A DNA stretch of 40,305 nucleotides from Deltaproteobacteria bacterium (GTDB lineage: Bacteria > Desulfobacterota > Syntrophobacteria > Syntrophobacterales > Syntrophobacteraceae). The notes beneath the pieces are model-generated. The model did no database searches. It saw only the letters and a list, made by a program, of their open reading frames with translations, and was not told where the DNA came from. The stretch is taken from assembly GCA_021777755.1 (NCBI GenBank), contig JAJYDE010000008.1, positions 78,984 to 119,288 on the forward strand. Direction: 5' to 3'. The position numbers and the translations under genes were made by a program. Shown piece after piece: positions 1 through 5,782 of the stretch (position 1 is its first letter; every line of letters begins with the position of its first letter).

Positions 1-201
1 AAAAACCACACTGGCAGGCACACGCTGCGAAGCCTCGCCCTCTCTTTTCGCCTGCCCCGGCATATCCCCGTTCCTCTTGTGGATTAAATCGTATGTCCCC
101 GATGTCCCGGATAGAATAACCCGGGTGAAGTTAGAATCTTTCCGATGGGTGGTCAAGAGGAAAAACCGGATAGAATCCGGCCTCATTTCCCGAGTTTTCC
201 A
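1..201. other. Upstream region with paired short palindromes
   Basis: No gene was found here. The 11-base string CCGGATAGAAT occurs twice (107-117 and 166-176). Each copy is closed by an inverted CCGG/CCGGG arm (106-125 and 166-180), giving two small palindromes about 60 bases apart, just upstream of the promoter at 202. They could be operator-like sites or simple hairpins. Nothing in the sequence decides between these. Confidence 0.35.
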
Positions 202-231
202 TTGACATCCCTTTGCTTTTTTCTCTAGGAT
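202..231 (+). promoter_or_regulatory. Sigma-70-like promoter of the cobalamin-riboswitch operon
   Basis: A perfect TTGACA -35 box lies at 202-207 and a TAGGAT -10 box at 226-231, with an 18-base spacer. The predicted start near 238 falls exactly at the beginning of the riboswitch, which supports the call. Confidence 0.6.
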
Positions 232-238
232 CACATCT

Positions 239-440
239 TGTTCAGGCGCTTCATCGGAAGCTTAATAGGGAACCCCGTTAAATTCGGGGACGGGCCCGCC
301 GCTGTAATCGGGGACGAAAGCCGCACCAGGTCACTGTCTGCTTTTGAGGATGGGAAGACGCGGCTGGCAGGTTGAACCGAGAGTCAGAAGACCTGCCTGA
401 ACATATCAGGGCAACGGTTGCGTGGACGGCTCCGTGCCTA
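239..440 (+). promoter_or_regulatory. Cobalamin (AdoCbl) riboswitch
   Basis: The conserved core of the cobalamin aptamer is clear: GCTTAATAGGGAA at 260-272, the GGGCCCGCCGCTGTAA block around 292-305, GGGGACGAAAGCC just after it, a GTCACTG segment, and the B12-box region GAGTCAGAAGACCTGCC at 381-397. The family binds adenosylcobalamin and lowers expression of cobalamin biosynthesis or uptake genes. Here it precedes a cobaltochelatase and a BtuF-like binding protein, which fits. The outer boundaries are approximate. Confidence 0.94.
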
Positions 441-470
441 ATGTTTTCATCTGCGGATAAAAAAGGGACA

Positions 471-505
471 TCCCGGATCGGTATCAATCGGTCCGGGATT
501 TTTTT
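471..505 (+). terminator. Rho-independent terminator, riboswitch expression platform
   Basis: A 10-bp stem (TCCCGGATCG pairing with CGGTCCGGGA, one G-U pair) closes an 8-base loop and is followed by seven Ts. It lies between the aptamer and the first gene, so it is the likely output of the riboswitch: ligand-bound RNA would terminate here. Confidence 0.8.
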
Positions 506-541
506 GTCCGGACCCTGGAACACGAGCTTAGGAGGAAAAAA

Positions 542-1537
542 ATGAACAGATCGACTATGAGGATACCGGGTATTCTCGCAATGCTGCCCGTCCTGGTCTT
601 TTTGTTTTCCAGGGCTGTTTTCGGGATGGGGATGGAAGGAATCGCGAACAAAAAGGCGATCGTCCTGGCAGGATTTGGCACCACCTATCCGTCGGCCCTG
701 GTGGCTTACACCGATCTTTTGCAAACGGTGCGGCAGGCTTTTCCCGGTACGACGGTGCGCCTTGCCTTCACCTCCAACATCATAAGAGAGATCTGGCACA
801 GGCGGCAGAATGATCCGCGCTGGCTCAAGGATAACAAGGAGAGCCCCCGCGACATCCTCTATGTCAAAGGTCCCCTGGCCGCCATCGCCGACCTTCAGGA
901 TGAAGGATACAGGACGATCGTCGTTCAGCCGTGCGACATATACGCCGGCGAGGAATTCCACGATCTTCAAAACTATGTCGGGGGGCTGGGTTCCATTACC
1001 ACCCTGAGGGCCCAATACAAGCCTTTTGTCAAACTGGTGCTCGGTCGGCCCGTATTGGGGCAACCCGGAATTGACTACGACTACCACAAGGACTTGGAGG
1101 CCGCGGCAAAAGTGCTTGCACCCGATGTGGCCCTTGCCGCCCGAAAGGGCGAAGCTCTCGTATACATGGGCCATGGCGATCACTTTTTAAGCTCGGGCAT
1201 CTACGCCGAATTCGAGCAGGTGATGCAAAAAACCTATCCCGATGTTCCGATTTTCATCGGTACGGTGGAGGGCTATCCTTCGCTTGCCGATACGGTCAAA
1301 AATGTCACCCGCCGGAAGATCGGCAAAATCATGCTGAAACCCTTGATGTTTGTCGCAGGCGACCATGCCAACAATGATATGGCCGGAAACGGCGACGATT
1401 CCTGGAAAAACAGCTTCAAGCGAGCCGGTGTGCGCACCGATTGCGTAATCCGCGGACTGGGCGAAAACATCGCCTGGGATGGGATTTATGTGCAACATAT
1501 AAGGGATGCGGCGAAAGCGGCGAACATTCAATTCTAG
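542..1537 (+). CDS. cbiK: Periplasmic sirohydrochlorin cobaltochelatase (CbiK type)
   Basis: It inserts Co2+ into sirohydrochlorin early in the anaerobic cobalamin pathway. The 331-residue protein has an N-terminal signal peptide (about residues 1-28), so it matches the periplasmic CbiK form known from Desulfovibrio rather than the cytoplasmic form. The metal-handling positions of the family are visible: His211 in MGHGDH, Glu243 in VEGYP and His275 in DHANND, with about 32-residue spacing. The ATG at 542 has an AGGAGG six bases upstream. It is the first gene behind the cobalamin riboswitch, and the binding-protein gene follows after a short gap. A periplasmic chelatase may alternatively serve heme or metal handling; the riboswitch favours cobalt. 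Confidence 0.9.
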   Translation: MNRSTMRIPGILAMLPVLVFLFSRAVFGMGMEGIANKKAIVLAGFGTTYPSALVAYTDLLQTVRQAFPGTTVRLAFTSNIIREIWHRRQNDPRWLKDNKESPRDILYVKGPLAAIADLQDEGYRTIVVQPCDIYAGEEFHDLQNYVGGLGSITTLRAQYKPFVKLVLGRPVLGQPGIDYDYHKDLEAAAKVLAPDVALAARKGEALVYMGHGDHFLSSGIYAEFEQVMQKTYPDVPIFIGTVEGYPSLADTVKNVTRRKIGKIMLKPLMFVAGDHANNDMAGNGDDSWKNSFKRAGVRTDCVIRGLGENIAWDGIYVQHIRDAAKAANIQF

Positions 1538-1564
1538 CCGTTGCCGTGCCGGAAAGAACAGAAG

Positions 1565-2986
1565 ATGCAAAAAGCCTGTAAAATAATACTGTTAACGATG
1601 GTCGCGATTTTGGTCTTCGCCGGGCGGAGCAGGGCGGCCACAAATGTGATCATCGATCAAACGGGCGCCCGGATCGTGGTCGAAAAGCCCTTCAAGAGGA
1701 TCATATCTCTTTATGCGGCCCATACCGAAAACCTTTTCTCCCTTGGCCTGGATAAGGAAATAATCGGTGTTTCCCCCGATGAGGCCTTTCCGCCCGAGAC
1801 ATTGCAAAAGCCCGTATTCAGCTGCCATGACGACGTGGAAAAATTTCTGGCCGCCAAACCCGACCTCGTGCTGGTGCGCCCGATGATCACGATGGGGTAT
1901 CCCAATTTTGTCGCGGCACTCAAAAATGCTGGAATCACGGTAGTCTCCCTCCAACCCAACACGATAGGCGAGGTTTATGCCTACTGGAGAAACCTTGGCA
2001 TCTTGACGGGCCGCGAGGCCCGGGCAGAAGAGATGGTCAAAAAATTCGGGGCCGGCTTGGACAAAATCAACGCCACTGTCGCTACCATTGCTCAATCAAA
2101 GAGGAAAAGGGTCTATTTCGAGTCCAATCACAGCAGATTCATGACCTTTGCTCCATCCTCCATCAGCATATTCGCCCTTAAGACCGCGGGCGGAATCGAC
2201 GTGGCCGAAGACGCCCTAAGCGTAAAAGGCTCAAACGTTGCCGACTACGGAAAAGAGCGCATTCTCTCTCATGCCGATGATATTGATGTCTACCTTGTGC
2301 AAAATGGGGCGATGAACCACGCCTCCGTCTCCGTTATAAAGGAGGAAGCCGGGTTTAGCATCATCAAGGCGGTCCGGCATGGACAAATCCATGTTGTTGA
2401 CGAAAAGATCGTTTCCCGGCCCACCCTGAGGTTGCTCGACGGTATCTATGAGATAGCAAGGTTTCTCTATCCGGATAAATTCAACGATGTCACGCCACTA
2501 AGGCACGCAGCAAAGCTATCGAGAGCGCAATTTGCCGAAATGTTTTGCAAAATGGCCAACATACCGCTAAAGACCCCCGACTACCGGCATGACATTCTGC
2601 ACAGAAGCACCGCTGAGCACAAGTATGGCGATTTCAAAGATGTCGACTACACGGGTGAAGCCTATAAGTTTATTGAGACCGTCGTCTACAGGGGTATTTT
2701 CCCGAAACTCCGGAAATCCGAATTTTTCCCCGATCGCCCCATAACGAGAAGGGACTTTGCCTATGCCCTTTTTGTCCATTTCGATCTGCCCGAGGTCAAG
2801 AAGGCCGTATCCTTGGAGGATGTGAAACCTACCGACCAGTTTTTCGAGCAGATAAGGACCGCTGTGGGGCTCGGACTCATCGAGGCGCCGGGGGGGCTTT
2901 TCAAGCCCGACGCGTCGGTTTCGGGCGAGGAGGCATTCCAGATCATCTCGCGGGCAAAAAATGCGGCCCATCAAAAGGGTGGTTGA
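1565..2986 (+). CDS. BtuF-like ABC substrate-binding protein with two SLH-like repeats
   Basis: The 473-residue protein starts with a signal peptide (MQKACKIILLTMVAILVFAG...). Residues about 25-290 form a helical-backbone metal/cobalamin-binding domain of the BtuF/FepB type (PF01497), recognisable from RIISLYAAHTENLFSLGL and KPDLVLV. Two SLH-like units follow near residues 355-405 (FKDVD...EFFPDRPITRRDFAYAL) and 415-465 (LEDVKP...LFKPDASVSGEEAFQII). SLH units normally anchor proteins to the cell wall or outer surface, so the fusion is unusual in a Gram-negative periplasmic binding protein. I chose ATG 1565 because it gives a clean signal peptide and has GGAAAG upstream; an in-frame TTG lies 24 bases earlier. 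It shares the cobalamin-riboswitch operon with cbiK. No permease or ATPase gene follows, so its partner must be encoded elsewhere. Cobalamin or cobalt as ligand is inferred from the riboswitch. Confidence 0.8.
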   Translation: MQKACKIILLTMVAILVFAGRSRAATNVIIDQTGARIVVEKPFKRIISLYAAHTENLFSLGLDKEIIGVSPDEAFPPETLQKPVFSCHDDVEKFLAAKPDLVLVRPMITMGYPNFVAALKNAGITVVSLQPNTIGEVYAYWRNLGILTGREARAEEMVKKFGAGLDKINATVATIAQSKRKRVYFESNHSRFMTFAPSSISIFALKTAGGIDVAEDALSVKGSNVADYGKERILSHADDIDVYLVQNGAMNHASVSVIKEEAGFSIIKAVRHGQIHVVDEKIVSRPTLRLLDGIYEIARFLYPDKFNDVTPLRHAAKLSRAQFAEMFCKMANIPLKTPDYRHDILHRSTAEHKYGDFKDVDYTGEAYKFIETVVYRGIFPKLRKSEFFPDRPITRRDFAYALFVHFDLPEVKKAVSLEDVKPTDQFFEQIRTAVGLGLIEAPGGLFKPDASVSGEEAFQIISRAKNAAHQKGG

Positions 2987-3143
2987 TCGGTCGGAGCTTA
3001 CTCCGTAAGGATCGCACCGCCGGATGCCATGGCCTGAAGTGGTATTCCTTGAAGCAAGTTGAATACTCGGCCAGTTTCTATTGGCCTGCGGCGGTTCACC
3101 GAGTCTGGAGCACTCTTGCACATCTGAGCAAGGCAAGGCAAAC

Positions 3144-3338
3144 ATGATCGAACAGGATTTCGACATGGCTTTTGTGGCTGAATTGGTTCTGAGAGAAAAG
3201 CGGATACAACAAAACCACCGGCGGATAATCGCCGATCACAAGTGGTTTGCCCGAAGGCCGGGAACCCTCTTCCGGGGACTGCCGCTATCGGAATTCGCCC
3301 CCGCGCCCTTGAGAGATTCCTTTTACAGGATAGCATGA
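3144..3338 (+). pseudogene. Remnant of a DUF1156-type DNA methylase (N-terminus only)
   Basis: A short open stretch of 64 codons reads MIEQDFDMAFVAELVLREK, then RIQQNHRRII, then HKWFARRPGTLFRGLPLSEF. This matches the conserved start of large DUF1156 adenine-specific DNA methylases as I know them (QQNYRP..., VHKWFARRPG...LFR). Family members are many hundreds of residues long and carry the SAM-binding DPF-type motif later; here the frame stops at 3338 and no continuation is visible in the next 200 bases. It is therefore a truncated relic, probably left by deletion of a restriction or methylation gene. The remaining flanks (2987-3143 and 3339-3547) hold nothing I can name. Confidence 0.6.
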
Positions 3339-3547
3339 CCGTGAACGAGGCATTGGCCTCATGCCCGGCAACCGGGGCAATCGCATGAACTTGATGCCGA
3401 CAAAAGCCTGTTTCCAATCCGCCACCCGCGTCAAAGATTCATCGGGCCTTGCGGTAAGCCTTCGAATGTGGGAAAAAGGTTGGCCCCGGGGCCGAAGGGG
3501 CTTGAGAGCGACCGAAAACCGAGAGCAATGGAGTAGCGACAAAAGCA

Positions 3548-4288
3548 ATGAAGATAATTCCACTTTTTCTCCTGGCCTTGTGGCTGTGTTTCCTGCCGGT
3601 GCGAAGAGTCCTCGCGGCCGCACAGCCCGATTTGTCCTGGACGCTGCGCACGGTTTCCGAGGATGAACTGGTGCGCCTCGGGATGTCCAAGCGGGCACCG
3701 GGGCTCAATGATTGCCTCAATATCCTGAGCAGGCTGAACACCGAGGAGCCGTTCTACATCCTTAGAGAAATGCGCCGGGGAAAGAAACTCAAGGTCCCCG
3801 ATGATTTCAACGCCTACAGACACTGGACCCCGCTGCCCGTGCGCCTTCCTGAAAGGTTCGACTCGCCAAAGCTTATCATGGTGGTGAAGCACCTCGGCTT
3901 TATCGGCTGGTATGATCACGGGGCGCTTGTCGGCGACAGCCAGGCGTGCGTAGGCCGTGAGGGGCAAAATACCATCCCCGGGCTCTACCGGGTCGATGAA
4001 AAGGATTCGAAACACACCTCCAGTTCCTACCGCAACGATTACGGCGAGCAAGCCTGGATGCCCTATTCACTCCATGTGTACGGCGCGGTTTGGATTCACG
4101 CGGGCAACGTCTTCGGCCTGCACTGCTCCCACGGTTGTATAACCTTGCCCTATGGAAACGCGGAAAAACTCTACAATTGGGCCGACAAGGGAATCCCGGT
4201 CCTTGTGGCCGACGATTTGAAGGACGTTTGCGGCGGAGATCAAAGAAGCGGGCTGAAAATTTTCAAATCTGGCGCTTCGAAGCGGTGA
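3548..4288 (+). CDS. L,D-transpeptidase (YkuD family), secreted
   Basis: The 246-residue protein has a signal peptide (MKIIPLFLLALWLCFLPVRRVLA) and a YkuD catalytic core. The active-site motif is complete, with His in the GAVWIHAGN segment and S194-H195-G196-C197 in CSHGCITLP. The family makes 3-3 peptidoglycan cross-links or attaches proteins to diaminopimelate via the catalytic cysteine. The preceding region carries HLGFIGWYDHGALV, the usual entry into the YkuD fold. A GGAG lies upstream of ATG 3548. The next gene starts 61 bases downstream and carries a lysozyme-like domain, so the two may form a small wall-remodelling pair beside the flagellar genes. The specific substrate is not shown. 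Confidence 0.85.
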   Translation: MKIIPLFLLALWLCFLPVRRVLAAAQPDLSWTLRTVSEDELVRLGMSKRAPGLNDCLNILSRLNTEEPFYILREMRRGKKLKVPDDFNAYRHWTPLPVRLPERFDSPKLIMVVKHLGFIGWYDHGALVGDSQACVGREGQNTIPGLYRVDEKDSKHTSSSYRNDYGEQAWMPYSLHVYGAVWIHAGNVFGLHCSHGCITLPYGNAEKLYNWADKGIPVLVADDLKDVCGGDQRSGLKIFKSGASKR

Positions 4289-4349
4289 AGCAACGGGGCA
4301 TGGCTTTTGCATTCTGATCCTTCCGTATAACCAGCCGGAGGGATGCACC

Positions 4350-5432
4350 ATGTCAGTTACATTAAATGAATTCGCAAAAGCAGGGTTCGCGGAAAGCCGG
4401 GCACAGGAAGCCGCGCGGCCTAACGGCCTGCCGGGCAAACAACCCGGGAACCCCAATGTTTTTCAGACCCTGCTGAATTTGTTCAAGCCCGATGAAGGCG
4501 CGGCGCCCGCCGGCGGGTTGCGAAACAAGCCTCCATCCTCCCGGGTGATCGGAGCGCTGCCGACCGAGGGGGAGGGGCTTAACTCCGTTGGCAGCCAGGC
4601 ATCGAGCACTAACAGTGTCAATACCATGGCGGCCTCGGCCCTGATCGCCCTGCACGCCATTTCTTCGGCCCGCGGATGCCTGGAGCGGTTTTGCAGGCAT
4701 TCGATCCAACCCTCTGGCGGATTGTCCCCACCGGGTTCGAGCGCCGCCGGGGTTGAACAAACCAACGGCGGTGCCGCCGGCGCTCAACCGGGCACGGAAC
4801 TTGGTTATCTGGCGGGCCTTTTCGAGTCCGGTGAAGGCGGGCCAGGGACCATAGGCTACGATCCGAGAGGCGGCACCTCCTACGGGACCTTCCAGATTTC
4901 ATCCAAGGCCGGAACAATGAAGCTCTTTATCGATTATCTCTCGCAAAATGCGCCGGATCTTGCGCGCAAGCTCGAAGCGGCCGGTCCCGCCAATACCGGC
5001 TGCCGCGCGGGCGCAATGCCCAGGGTGTGGAAAGAACTGGCCGCGAACCAACCCGTTCGCTTCGAAAAGCTTCAGTCCGATTTTATCGCCCAAAACCTCT
5101 ATCAGCCAACCGTTAAGGAAATTTCCGATAGAACGGGGCTCGACGTTTCAAAAGCCCCCAAGGCCCTCCAGGAGGTCCTTTGGAGTACTGCCGTCCAGCA
5201 TGGCTCAAAGGGCGCGGCCAATATTTTCATCAAGGCGATCGGGACCCTCAAGGGTCAAAGCGACCAAGGCGGGATGGCCAGACTGATCGATACCGTCTAC
5301 AACATGAGGGCCGGCCGGTTCACATCCTCGGGGCCGGGAATCCGGGCTGCCGCCGTAAACCGCTTTAAGATGGAAGGCCGAATGGCCCTTGCCATGCTTT
5401 CCAGCGAAACCTCGACCGGTAACATCGGGTAA
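4350..5432 (+). CDS. Protein with C-terminal lysozyme-like domain, candidate flagellar wall hydrolase
   Basis: The 360-residue protein has a low-complexity N-terminal half (residues 1-145, rich in Gly, Ala, Ser, Pro) without a signal peptide. The globular C-terminal half begins LAGLFESGEGGPG (Glu159 and Glu162), continues GYDPRGGTSYGTFQIS, and includes EVLWSTAVQHG. This pattern resembles lysozyme- or chitosanase-like domains found in secreted and VgrG-linked proteins; the acidic residues at 159/162 could be catalytic. GGAGG precedes ATG 4350. With no signal peptide and fliK as the next gene, export through the flagellar apparatus is plausible. The flagellar FlgJ of this window has no muramidase domain, so this protein could supply that activity. 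That role is inferred from context. Confidence 0.55.
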   Translation: MSVTLNEFAKAGFAESRAQEAARPNGLPGKQPGNPNVFQTLLNLFKPDEGAAPAGGLRNKPPSSRVIGALPTEGEGLNSVGSQASSTNSVNTMAASALIALHAISSARGCLERFCRHSIQPSGGLSPPGSSAAGVEQTNGGAAGAQPGTELGYLAGLFESGEGGPGTIGYDPRGGTSYGTFQISSKAGTMKLFIDYLSQNAPDLARKLEAAGPANTGCRAGAMPRVWKELAANQPVRFEKLQSDFIAQNLYQPTVKEISDRTGLDVSKAPKALQEVLWSTAVQHGSKGAANIFIKAIGTLKGQSDQGGMARLIDTVYNMRAGRFTSSGPGIRAAAVNRFKMEGRMALAMLSSETSTGNIG

Positions 5433-5693
5433 TCTCGCGATATTGTCCAACGGGAATTGAAAATCCGCCCGAGGTTCCCTTCCCCGTGAAGCTCTTCTTG
5501 CCGCTATGACGCGGCAAGAACGCGCTTTCATCCTTTGTTCCCAGCAGCGGCAAACACTCTATGTTTTCGGATTGCCCGCGCAGTCGGAAAAAATTGCGCA
5601 ACCATGGGGGAAAAAAATTCCCCGGCCGTTTCGCCACTCAAAAAAACCATTTCCATCTACCTGATTATAAAGAGTTTTATTCTGACACCACCC
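5433..5693. other. Intergenic region before the fliK promoter
   Basis: No gene is supported. The stretch holds the strong hairpin at 5495-5520 and a shorter GGGGAA/TTCCCC hairpin around 5607-5623. The sigma-54 element follows at 5695. Confidence 0.5.
5495..5520 (+). terminator. Strong hairpin, probable terminator of the lysozyme-like gene
   Basis: A perfect 10-bp stem (TTCTTGCCGC with GCGGCAAGAA) closes a 6-base loop 62 bases after the stop codon. The following sequence is T-rich but has no continuous T run, so termination efficiency is uncertain. Confidence 0.5.
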
Positions 5694-5694
5694 T

Positions 5695-5710
5695 TGGCTC
5701 GATGTTTGCT
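5695..5710 (+). promoter_or_regulatory. Sigma-54 (-24/-12) promoter of fliK
   Basis: TGGCTCG-ATGT-TTGCT matches the RpoN consensus TGGCACG-N4-TTGC with one change and correct GG/GC spacing (5696-5697 and 5708-5709). The start near 5721 leaves a leader of about 62 bases before fliK. Confidence 0.75.
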
Positions 5711-5782
5711 CTCCTTCAGGAGTCGTGAAGGGAACATCGATCAATCGTGAAACGGTTTTGTCCCTCTGAATAGGATAATGCG

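Noticed and set aside
3361-3666. Small plus-strand frame between the methylase relic and the L,D-transpeptidase
   Set aside because: It overlaps the transpeptidase signal peptide in another frame and shows no similarity or ribosome-binding site.
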